Below the pieces are notes generated by a model. The model saw only the letters and a program-made list of their open reading frames with translations, had not been told where the DNA came from and searched no databases. A program made the position numbers and the translations under genes. 5,215 nucleotides of DNA from Candidatus Nanopelagicales bacterium (lineage in GTDB: Bacteria; Actinomycetota; Actinomycetes; S36-B12): assembly GCA_023264215.1 (NCBI GenBank), contig JALQSY010000133.1, positions 1 to 5,215 on the forward strand, written 5' to 3'. Shown here one piece after another: positions 1 to 5,215 of the stretch. Numbering within the stretch: position 1 is the first letter of the stretch; every line of letters starts with the position of its first letter.

Positions 1-1253
1 ACCACGACATAGCGGGAGAAGGTGCCCAGCAGGACCAGGAACTCCCCGACGAAGCTGGCCAGGCCCGGGAGGGCGACGGCGGACATGGCGGCGAAGAGCA
101 GGAAGCCTGCGAGGATCGGGGCCACCTTGCTCACGCCGCCGTATGTCGCGATGGCGCTGGAGCCACCTGCACGCTGCATCAGGAAGCCGGCGACGAGGAA
201 GAGCGCCGCCGTGGACAGTCCGTGTCCGAGCATGTAGATCGTCGAGCCGGACATCGACCAGGTGGTGAAGACGAAGATGCCGAGGGCGATGAAGCCGAAG
301 TGCGACATGGAGCTGTAGGCGAACAGGCGCTTCATGTCGGTCTGGCCGAGCGCGACGAGCGCGCCGTAGATGATGCCGATCACGGCCATCGCGATCACCA
401 GCGGGGCGTAGAACTCCGAAGCCGCGGGGAAGATCGGCAGCAGGTAGCGGATCATCCCGAAGGTGCCGACCTTGTCGAGGACGCCGATGAGCAGGACCGC
501 GGTGGCCGGCGTCGACTCCTTGGCGGCGTCCGGGAGCCAGGTGTGGAATGGCCACAGCGGCGCCTTGATCGCGAAGGCGATGAAGAATCCCAGGAAGAGG
601 ATCTTCTGCGTCGTCGGATCGATATCGAGACCGACCAGTGCGGCGAAGTCGAAGGTTCCCTGTCCCAGCTGCTGGGCCGACACGACGTAGAGCCCGATGA
701 GGGCCGCGAGCATGAGCAGGCCGCCGACGAGGCTGTAGACGAGGAACTTCACCGCCGCGTACGACCTGTTCGGACCGCCGTAGCGCCCGATGAGGAAGTA
801 GACGGGGATGAGCATGACCTCGAAGAAGACGTAGAACAAGAACACGTCGGTGGCGGCGAAGACGCCGATCATCAACGTCTCGAGCACCAGGATCAGCGCG
901 AAGTAGCCCTTGACGCTTCGACCGTCCTCGACGTCGTTCCAGCCGGCCAGGATCGTCACCGGGACCAGCGTCGTCGCCAGTGCCACCAGCACCAGGCCGA
1001 TGCCGTCGACGCCCACGGCGTAGGAGATGCCGAAGGCCGGGATCCATGGATAGTTCTCGACGAACTGGAAGGCCGCGGTGGAGTCGGCGTCGAACTGCAG
1101 GCCCATGACGACGGTGAGTACGAGCGCCGCGAGCGAGAACACGAGAGCGGCCTGCTTGATCAGCCGGACATTGTCGCGCGGCAGGATGAGGAGCACGAGG
1201 GCGCCGAGGAGCGGCACGACGCCCAGGATCGTGAGCCAGGGGATCGTCGTCAT
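1..1253 (-). CDS. nuoM: NADH-quinone oxidoreductase subunit M, 5' part (runs off the left edge)
   Basis: NuoM is one of the antiporter-like proton-pumping subunits in the membrane arm of complex I. The first 417 codons are present, out of roughly 500 expected, and the frame is still open at the left edge. The sequence is strongly hydrophobic with many membrane helices and begins [17 protein letters not shown]. Family residues are in place: Glu145 in [13 protein letters not shown], Lys230 in [21 protein letters not shown], Lys261 in [10 protein letters not shown], Lys308 in [18 protein letters not shown], His344 in [12 protein letters not shown] and Glu404 in [13 protein letters not shown]. 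Glu145, Lys230, Lys261 and Glu404 match the proton-channel residues E144, K234, K265 and E407 known from E. coli NuoM. The ATG start overlaps the nuoL stop by four bases (ATGA) and has a GGTGAGG ribosome site five bases upstream. The LPDA and FVGEF motifs and the position after nuoL favour NuoM over NuoL, NuoN or a Mrp antiporter subunit. Confidence 0.97.
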   Translation of the reverse strand, partial: MTTIPWLTILGVVPLLGALVLLILPRDNVRLIKQAALVFSLAALVLTVVMGLQFDADSTAAFQFVENYPWIPAFGISYAVGVDGIGLVLVALATTLVPVTILAGWNDVEDGRSVKGYFALILVLETLMIGVFAATDVFLFYVFFEVMLIPVYFLIGRYGGPNRSYAAVKFLVYSLVGGLLMLAALIGLYVVSAQQLGQGTFDFAALVGLDIDPTTQKILFLGFFIAFAIKAPLWPFHTWLPDAAKESTPATAVLLIGVLDKVGTFGMIRYLLPIFPAASEFYAPLVIAMAVIGIIYGALVALGQTDMKRLFAYSSMSHFGFIALGIFVFTTWSMSGSTIYMLGHGLSTAALFLVAGFLMQRAGGSSAIATYGGVSKVAPILAGFLLFAAMSAVALPGLASFVGEFLVLLGTFSRYVV

Positions 1254-3199
1254 GGCAGCCTCACCACCGCGAGGATGACCACAACCAGGACGGCGCCGCC
1301 CACCATGGCCAGCGCATAGGAGCGCGCGAAGCCGGACTGCCAGCGGCGGAGCCGCTCACCCGATCCGCCCACGAAGGCGGCCAGGCCGTTGACGACGCCG
1401 TCGATGCCCTTGTTGTCCACGCCGACGAACGCGCGGGACACGCTGTAGGTGGGCTGGACGACGAGCACGTCGTTGATGGCATCGTCGTACATGCTGTTGC
1501 GCGCCGCCTTCGTGAGGATGTTGACGTCCTGCGGAGGCTCCTCCGGGACGTTCCTGCGGTACATCGCGATCGCGATGGCGACGCCGATGAGGACGATCAC
1601 GAGCGTCACGATCTCGAGGATGATGGCCGGGAACGGGAGCGGGGACTGCTCGAGCCCGGTGACCGGGGTGAGCCAGGTGATGATGTCTCCCCAGAACAGC
1701 AGCGCAAGGCCGGTGAACATCGAGCCGATCGCCAGGATGATCAGCGGGATGGTCATGACCGGCTTGGATTCGTGGGGGTGCGCGTCATCCGGCCAGCGTG
1801 GCTTGCCGAAGAACGTCATGATGACCATGCGCGTCATGTAGAAGCCGGTGATGCCGGCAGCCAGCACCGCACATGCGCCCACGAAGATGTTGACCTCGAA
1901 GGCTGCATGGATGATGTCGTCCTTCGACCAGAAGCCGGAGAACGGCGGGATGCCGATGATGGCGAGGTAGGCGGCCATGAAGGTCAGCCATGTCACGACC
2001 ATCACCTTGCGCAGGGCGCCGTAGCGACGCATGTCCTGCTCGTCATGCATCCCGTGGATGACCGAGCCGGCTCCGAGGAAGAGATTGGCCTTGAAGACGC
2101 CGTGCGTCAGCAGGTGGAAGATGGCGAAGACGTATCCGACGGGTCCGAGGCCGGCGGCCAGGACCATGTAGCCGATCTGGCTCATGGTCGAGCCGGCAAG
2201 CGCCTTCTTGATGTCGTCCTTCGCCGATCCGATGATCGCGCCGAGGAACATCGTGATGACGCCCACGACCATGACGGCCGTGAGGGCGAAGATCGTGCCG
2301 TCGTATATCGCGCCGCTGCGGACGATGAGGTAGACACCCGCGGTGACCATCGTGGCCGCGTGGATGAGGGCCGACACGGGGGTCGGGCCCTCCATCGCAT
2401 CGAGCAGCCAGGCCTGGAGCGGGAACTGCGCGGACTTGCCGGCGGCCGCGAGGAGCAGGAGCAGGCCGATCCAGGTCAGCGTGGACTCGCTGGCTTCACC
2501 GGCCATCGCGAAGACCTCGTCGAAGACGACCGTGCCGAAGGTGACGAAGATGAGCATGATCGCCAGGCTCAGGCCGACATCGCCGATGCGGTTCATGACG
2601 AAGGCCTTCTTGGCCGCGGCTGCCGCGCTGGGCTTGTACTGCCAGAAGCCGATGAGCAGGTACGACGCGAGGCCGACGCCCTCCCAGCCGACGTAGAGCA
2701 GCAGGTAGTTGTCTGCCAAGACCAGCAGGAGCATGGCCGCGACGAAGAGATTGAGGAAGCCGAAGAACTTACGCCGATCCGGATCGTGCTCCATGTAGCC
2801 CAGGGAGTAGATGTGGATCAGCGAGCCGACGATCGTGATGAGGAGCACGAACACCATCGACAGCTGGTCGAGCTGGAGCGCCACCGGAGCCGTGAACCCG
2901 CCGACGAAGACCCACTCGAAGAGCGTCTGTCCGATTGCCCGGTCGTCCGCGGGGCGACCGAGCAGGCCGACGAGCAGCGCCACGGCGTAGACCGCGGCCC
3001 CGACGACCATGAGGACGGCGAGGTAGGGGCCCCACCGGTCGGTGCGACGGCCCCCCAGCAGCAGCACCGCGGCGCCGAAGAGCGGCAGCGCGAGCAGCAG
3101 CCAGAGGTACGAGAAGACCCCCGAGGCATCGGCAAGCGGCTGGATGACCGGGGCGATGTCCGTCGCATCCGCCATCCGTGCAGCGCCGGTCCCGATCAC
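1250..3199 (-). CDS. nuoL: NADH-quinone oxidoreductase subunit L
   Basis: NuoL is the distal antiporter-like proton pump of the complex I membrane arm. The predicted protein has 649 residues, slightly longer than the 613 of E. coli. Diagnostic segments are [20 protein letters not shown] (Glu173), NRIGDVGL (Asp207), [35 protein letters not shown] (Lys255, His280), [18 protein letters not shown] (Lys331, Lys332), [21 protein letters not shown] (His366, Lys370), [15 protein letters not shown] and [15 protein letters not shown] (Lys426). These match the proton-channel glutamate, lysines and histidines known in the family. The region from about residue 555 to the end fits the long lateral helix along the membrane arm (about 560-625) plus a final membrane helix ([16 protein letters not shown]). 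I chose the GTG start at 3199 because AAGGAGG lies just upstream. The spacer is only four bases, so an ATG at 3175, giving 641 residues, is an alternative. The gene lies 55 bases after nuoK and overlaps nuoM by four. Confidence 0.97.
   Translation of the reverse strand: MIGTGAARMADATDIAPVIQPLADASGVFSYLWLLLALPLFGAAVLLLGGRRTDRWGPYLAVLMVVGAAVYAVALLVGLLGRPADDRAIGQTLFEWVFVGGFTAPVALQLDQLSMVFVLLITIVGSLIHIYSLGYMEHDPDRRKFFGFLNLFVAAMLLLVLADNYLLLYVGWEGVGLASYLLIGFWQYKPSAAAAAKKAFVMNRIGDVGLSLAIMLIFVTFGTVVFDEVFAMAGEASESTLTWIGLLLLLAAAGKSAQFPLQAWLLDAMEGPTPVSALIHAATMVTAGVYLIVRSGAIYDGTIFALTAVMVVGVITMFLGAIIGSAKDDIKKALAGSTMSQIGYMVLAAGLGPVGYVFAIFHLLTHGVFKANLFLGAGSVIHGMHDEQDMRRYGALRKVMVVTWLTFMAAYLAIIGIPPFSGFWSKDDIIHAAFEVNIFVGACAVLAAGITGFYMTRMVIMTFFGKPRWPDDAHPHESKPVMTIPLIILAIGSMFTGLALLFWGDIITWLTPVTGLEQSPLPFPAIILEIVTLVIVLIGVAIAIAMYRRNVPEEPPQDVNILTKAARNSMYDDAINDVLVVQPTYSVSRAFVGVDNKGIDGVVNGLAAFVGGSGERLRRWQSGFARSYALAMVGGAVLVVVILAVVRLP
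1259..1265 (-). promoter_or_regulatory. Ribosome binding site of nuoM
   Basis: GGTGAGG on the minus strand lies five bases before the nuoM ATG, within the last codons of nuoL. It is an imperfect but plausible Shine-Dalgarno match that supports coupled initiation at the ATGA overlap. Confidence 0.55.
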
Positions 3200-3219
3200 G
3201 GCGCCTCCTTCTTCGTCAC
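3196..3219 (-). other. Possible 7-codon leader ORF before nuoL
   Basis: In the nuoK-nuoL gap a GTG at 3219 opens a 7-codon frame (VTKKEAP). Its TGA stop overlaps the nuoL GTG as GTGA, the same form of junction as nuoJ-nuoK. AAAGGGA lies five bases before its start and is a weak ribosome site. The nuoL ribosome site sits inside the mini-ORF. This could couple nuoL translation to upstream ribosomes, or it could be chance. No peptide function is claimed. Confidence 0.2.
3204..3210 (-). promoter_or_regulatory. Ribosome binding site of nuoL
   Basis: AAGGAGG on the minus strand is the strongest Shine-Dalgarno match in the nuoK-nuoL gap. Only four bases (CGCC) separate it from the GTG at 3199, which is shorter than usual. 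The alternative ATG at 3175 has no comparable site in front of it. Confidence 0.65.
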
Positions 3220-3235
3220 GTGGATCCCTTTGTCT

Positions 3236-3249
3236 GCCCGCGAGCGGGC
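3236..3249 (-). other. Small GC hairpin in the nuoK-nuoL gap
   Basis: In the transcript GCCCG and CGGGC pair around a CUCG loop, starting a few bases after the nuoK stop. The pairing is perfect, but the stem has only five pairs (six if the loop shrinks to two bases). No U-run follows, so it does not look like an intrinsic terminator. It could slow decay from the 3' end, mark a processing site, or be a chance result of high GC content. Confidence 0.4.
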
Positions 3250-3254
3250 GGTTG

Positions 3255-3554
3255 TCAGTACTTCAGCAGGTTCGGTTCGTCGATCGAGGCGGATCGGCGC
3301 GACCGGTAGATCGCGACGATGATCGCCAGGCCCACGACCACCTCGGCAGCGGCCACCACCATCACGAAGAAGGCGATGACCTGGCCCTCGAGGTTGCCCT
3401 GCATGCGAGCGAAGGCGACGAAGGCAAGATTGGCGGCGTTGAGCATGAGCTCGATCGACATGAAGACGACGATCGCGTTGCGCCGTACCAGGACGCCCAC
3501 GGTGCCGATGGTGAAGAGCACGGCTGCGAGGACGACGTAGTTCTCCGGGTTCAC
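3255..3554 (-). CDS. nuoK: NADH-quinone oxidoreductase subunit K
   Basis: NuoK is a small membrane subunit (99 residues, the usual family size, MrpC-like) that links the quinone-site region of complex I to the antiporter-like pumps. Three membrane helices are visible, at about residues 5-23, 27-48 and 58-83. Both conserved membrane glutamates are present: Glu35 in [15 protein letters not shown] and Glu71 in [12 protein letters not shown]. They correspond to E36 and E72, which are needed for coupling in E. coli NuoK. The protein ends with a short polar tail, [16 protein letters not shown]. The start is GTG and overlaps the nuoJ stop as GTGA. A GGGAG ribosome site lies seven bases upstream, inside nuoJ. 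No ATG lies nearby in frame, and the family alignment [17 protein letters not shown] supports this GTG. Translation is probably coupled to nuoJ. Confidence 0.97.
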   Translation of the reverse strand: MNPENYVVLAAVLFTIGTVGVLVRRNAIVVFMSIELMLNAANLAFVAFARMQGNLEGQVIAFFVMVVAAAEVVVGLAIIVAIYRSRRSASIDEPNLLKY

Positions 3555-4390
3555 TTGGGCTCTCCCGGCGACGTGCCCGGGTCGTCGGCCACGGGGTGCT
3601 CGGCGGGGCCGAGCGCGGCGGCGCCCGATGCCAGCGCCTCGGTCTCCGCCACGGCGGCGGCATCCACCGGCCGGAGATCGCCGCGGGCCCGCAGCGGGCC
3701 CGGGACCGAGATCTCCGACACCGAGCCGTCGGGCAGCAGGGCGGGAGTGTCCACGGCGTTGTGCCGCGCGTATACGCCCGGGGCGGGCAGGGGACCCACG
3801 TGATCGCCGCTGCGCACCCTCTCCTGCGAGAGCTCGCGCTGCGTGCGCCGCGGCTGCCAGCGCTCACGGTGCGCCAGGACCAGCGCACCGAGGGCGGCGG
3901 TGATGAGCAGGCCGGCGACGACCTCGAATGCCAGGAGGTACTCGCCGAACAGGAGTCGGGCGATGCCCTCGACGTTGCCGCCGTACTCGGCGTTGGCGGC
4001 ATCGAGGCCGACCGCGGGAACTCCGGTGAGCGCAGTGCCGATGGCGAGCACCAGCAGGATGCCGAAGCCCGCAGCGAGGAGGATTCCGACGACGCGCTGC
4101 CCGCGGAGCGTCTCGACCAGCGAGTCACTGGAATCCACTCCGACGACCATGAGCACGAAGAGGAAGAGCATCATCACGGCGCCGGTGTAGACGATGATCT
4201 GGACCATGCCCAAGAAGGGCGCGGCGTTGGCGAGGTAGAGCACGGCGAGGCTGATCATGGTGAGCGCGACCCACAGCGCGCTGTGGACGGCGCGGCGAGA
4301 CAGGATCAGTCCCAGGCCTCCGGTGACAGCCAGGACGGCGCATACCCAGAAGACAGCCGCCTCAGCCGCACTGGTGCCGGTCTCGGTCAT
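3551..4390 (-). CDS. nuoJ: NADH-quinone oxidoreductase subunit J, with long C-terminal tail
   Basis: NuoJ is a membrane subunit next to NuoK. Its third helix changes shape during turnover and helps couple quinone reduction to proton pumping. The membrane core covers about residues 10-175 and should hold five helices. The third is the conserved [21 protein letters not shown] (61-81) and the fifth is near [26 protein letters not shown] (151-176). The protein has 279 residues against 184 in E. coli. The excess is a polar, proline- and alanine-rich tail of about 100 residues. From memory, the block [22 protein letters not shown] (201-222) within this tail recurs in actinobacterial NuoJ proteins, so the tail is probably a lineage trait and not a frameshift. 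Its function is unknown to me. The ATG start overlaps the nuoI stop as ATGA, with a perfect AGGAGG seven bases upstream. The stop overlaps the nuoK GTG. Confidence 0.96.
   Translation of the reverse strand: MTETGTSAAEAAVFWVCAVLAVTGGLGLILSRRAVHSALWVALTMISLAVLYLANAAPFLGMVQIIVYTGAVMMLFLFVLMVVGVDSSDSLVETLRGQRVVGILLAAGFGILLVLAIGTALTGVPAVGLDAANAEYGGNVEGIARLLFGEYLLAFEVVAGLLITAALGALVLAHRERWQPRRTQRELSQERVRSGDHVGPLPAPGVYARHNAVDTPALLPDGSVSEISVPGPLRARGDLRPVDAAAVAETEALASGAAALGPAEHPVADDPGTSPGEPK
3562..3566 (-). promoter_or_regulatory. Ribosome binding site of nuoK (supports the GTG start)
   Basis: GGGAG on the minus strand lies seven bases before the GTG at 3554, inside the end of nuoJ. With the GTGA overlap it supports the GTG as the nuoK start. 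Confidence 0.55.
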
Positions 4391-4980
4391 CTACCCGCCT
4401 CCTGCTCGGACCGTCCCTGCACCTCGGCCCAGATCTGCTCGTCTCCGGCCGGCTCCTGCTCCGGCACCGAGCCCGTGACCTTACCGGCGTAGTAGTCCTG
4501 CTCCGTCGTGCCCGGCACCATGCGGTGCGGAGGGGCGATCATCCCGGGCAGCAGCGGGGCGAGAAGATCTTCCTTCTCGTAGATGAGGTCCGCGCGATTG
4601 TCGTCGGCGAGTTCGTAGACGTTCGTCATCGTCAGGGCACGCGTCGGGCATGCCTCGATGCACAGTCCGCAGAAGATGCAGCGCAGGTAGTTGATCTGGT
4701 ACACCCGGCCGTAGCGCTCTCCCGGGGAGAATCGGGCCTCCTCGGTGTTGCTGTCGGCCTCGACGAGGATCGCATCAGCGGGGCATGCCCAGGCGCACAG
4801 CTCGCAGCCGATGCACTTCTCCAGTCCATCGGGCCACCGGTTGAGTTGGTGCCGGCCATGGAACCTCGGCTTGGGCGGGTATCGGTCGGCCTGCTCGGGG
4901 TACTCCTCGGTGACGACCTTCTTGAACATCGTCGCGAAGGTCACCCCGAAGCCGCGTACTGCGGGAGGCAGCTCAGGCAT
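4387..4980 (-). CDS. nuoI: NADH-quinone oxidoreductase subunit I (two 4Fe-4S clusters)
   Basis: NuoI is the ferredoxin-like subunit in the connecting part of complex I. Its two 4Fe-4S clusters (N6a and N6b) pass electrons towards cluster N2 and the quinone. Two CxxCxxCxxxCP motifs are intact: Cys56, 59, 62 and 66 in [18 protein letters not shown], and Cys101, 104, 107 and 111 in [17 protein letters not shown]. The family segment [13 protein letters not shown] precedes the first. The N-terminal helix (about 6-25) probably lies along the membrane surface. From about residue 135 a hydrophilic tail rich in Pro, Glu and Gln follows; it is longer than in E. coli and has no recognisable domain. I chose the ATG at 4980 (197 residues, [12 protein letters not shown]) because GGAAGG lies eight bases upstream and the start overlaps the nuoH stop by eight bases. 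An in-frame ATG at 5028 would add 16 arginine-rich residues inside the nuoH frame and is less likely. The stop overlaps the nuoJ start. Confidence 0.97.
   Translation of the reverse strand: MPELPPAVRGFGVTFATMFKKVVTEEYPEQADRYPPKPRFHGRHQLNRWPDGLEKCIGCELCAWACPADAILVEADSNTEEARFSPGERYGRVYQINYLRCIFCGLCIEACPTRALTMTNVYELADDNRADLIYEKEDLLAPLLPGMIAPPHRMVPGTTEQDYYAGKVTGSVPEQEPAGDEQIWAEVQGRSEQEAGR
4398..4403 (-). promoter_or_regulatory. Ribosome binding site of nuoJ
   Basis: A perfect AGGAGG on the minus strand lies seven bases before the nuoJ ATG. It is inside the last codons of nuoI (the Glu-Gln-Glu-Ala region). It should allow efficient re-initiation at the ATGA overlap. Confidence 0.75.
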
Positions 4981-5215
4981 GCTCTCCACCTTCCTTCGCA
5001 TCATCGTCCGACGTGGCCTCGGCGACATCCGCGGCGGTGACGGCGGTGCCGGGAATCGTGGCCCCCGCGAGCGCTCGACGTGAGGTGTAGGTGAACTCCT
5101 GGCCGGGCAGGGGCGGCACCGGGTAGCCGCCCGCGTAGGGATCGAAGGGGCGTGCTGCCTCCGCCGCAGCCTCCTCCAACTCGCGCTTCTCCTGCCGGGA
5201 CGATCGGATCTGCAG
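4973..5215 (-). CDS. nuoH: NADH-quinone oxidoreductase subunit H, C-terminal tail only
   Basis: This is the last 80 codons of a gene that enters from the right edge; the frame is open to position 5215. NuoH is the membrane subunit that forms most of the quinone-binding chamber with NuoB and NuoD. None of its conserved membrane helices or quinone-site loops fall in the window. What is visible is a charged, soluble tail: an alpha-helical, Glu/Ala/Arg-rich stretch (residues 5-22 of the fragment), then [17 protein letters not shown], then an Ala/Thr-rich acidic end ([12 protein letters not shown]). From memory, a proline-rich tail with a [15 protein letters not shown] motif is typical of actinobacterial NuoH. 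The position directly before nuoI, with an eight-base overlap, agrees with the standard nuo order. An in-frame TTG at 5179 is an internal codon, not a separate gene start. The identification rests mainly on context and on this tail motif. Confidence 0.88.
   Translation of the reverse strand: MQIRSSRQEKRELEEAAAEAARPFDPYAGGYPVPPLPGQEFTYTSRRALAGATIPGTAVTAADVAEATSDDDAKEGGEHA
4984..4996 (-). promoter_or_regulatory. Ribosome binding site of nuoI (decides the start)
   Basis: The minus strand reads AAGGAAGGTGGAG just before the ATG at 4980. GGAAGG ends eight bases before that ATG, a good Shine-Dalgarno distance. The site lies inside the last codons of nuoH. It supports the ATG at 4980 over the in-frame ATG at 5028. 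Confidence 0.7.

Noticed and set aside
222..1319. A 365-codon plus-strand open frame antisense to nuoM
   Set aside because: Same artefact as the frame opposite nuoL: charged, His- and Asp-rich, without recognisable motifs, and fully opposite a clear gene.
1772..3322. A 516-codon plus-strand open frame antisense to nuoL
   Set aside because: It is the reverse reading of a GC-rich membrane-protein gene. Hydrophobic codons with T in the middle become codons with A in the middle, giving the odd Asp/Glu/His/Gln/Arg-rich composition seen. It matches no domain that I recognise, and nuoL on the other strand is certain.
1..3554. Possibility that nuoK, nuoL and nuoM are a Mrp-type sodium/proton antiporter or another complex I-like enzyme
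   Set aside because: The adjacent nuoH tail, the NuoI with two 4Fe-4S motifs, nuoJ and the canonical H-I-J-K-L-M order identify standard complex I.
3683..3701. GC-rich direct repeat and palindrome (GCGGGCCC twice, three bases apart) near the nuoJ 3' end
   Set aside because: It lies inside coding sequence for the nuoJ tail and is explained by Gly/Pro/Arg/Ala codons in GC-rich DNA. There is no U-run, and it is not at a gene end.
3196..4128. A 310-codon minus-strand frame overlapping nuoJ and nuoK in another reading frame
   Set aside because: It is Ser/Arg/Pro-rich frame-shadow sequence over genes with strong family matches. Only its last seven codons fall in the gap, and they are discussed as a mini-ORF.
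3042..4492. Plus-strand open frames of 253 and 298 codons opposite nuoJ, nuoK and the 5' end of nuoL
   Set aside because: They cross several real gene boundaries on the other strand, have low-complexity charged composition, and no ribosome site or family motif supports them.
1..5215. Search by eye for mobile elements, CRISPR repeats, tRNA or other RNA genes, riboswitches, promoters and intrinsic terminators
   Set aside because: Nearly the whole window is overlapping coding sequence of one operon. No repeats, integrase or transposase motifs, clover-leaf sequence or hairpin plus U-run were found. Promoter and terminator of the operon should lie outside.

Overview
The window is an internal piece of a respiratory complex I (NADH:quinone oxidoreductase, type I) operon. 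All genes lie on the minus strand, so transcription runs from position 5215 towards 1. In that direction the order is nuoH (3' end only), nuoI, nuoJ, nuoK, nuoL and nuoM (5' part only). This is the canonical nuoA-N order. nuoA-G and most of nuoH should lie beyond the right edge, and the end of nuoM and nuoN beyond the left edge.

The DNA is visibly GC-rich, and third codon positions are mostly G or C. Two genes use GTG starts and Shine-Dalgarno sites are strong. NuoJ carries a long hydrophilic C-terminal tail with a [25 protein letters not shown] block, and NuoH ends in a [21 protein letters not shown] tail. These traits point to an aerobic actinobacterium (Actinomycetota). I cannot name a genus from this sequence alone.

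Layout by region: 4973-5215 is the cytoplasmic C-terminal tail of NuoH. 4387-4980 is NuoI, with two 4Fe-4S cluster motifs. 3551-4390 is NuoJ and 3255-3554 is NuoK, with both conserved membrane glutamates. 3200-3254 is the only gap between genes and holds a small GC hairpin and the nuoL ribosome binding site. 1250-3199 is NuoL and 1-1253 is NuoM. Every other junction is an overlap of 4 or 8 bases, so translation is probably coupled.

Together these genes encode the last part of the electron path in the peripheral arm (NuoI) and most of the proton-pumping membrane arm. NuoH and NuoI sit near the quinone site, NuoJ and NuoK link that site to the pumps, and NuoL and NuoM are antiporter-like pump subunits. 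All key charged residues that I could check are present, so the enzyme looks functional. I see no mobile element, CRISPR array, RNA gene, phage gene, defence gene or novel system. The only mildly unusual points are the nuoK-nuoL gap and the length of the NuoJ tail.
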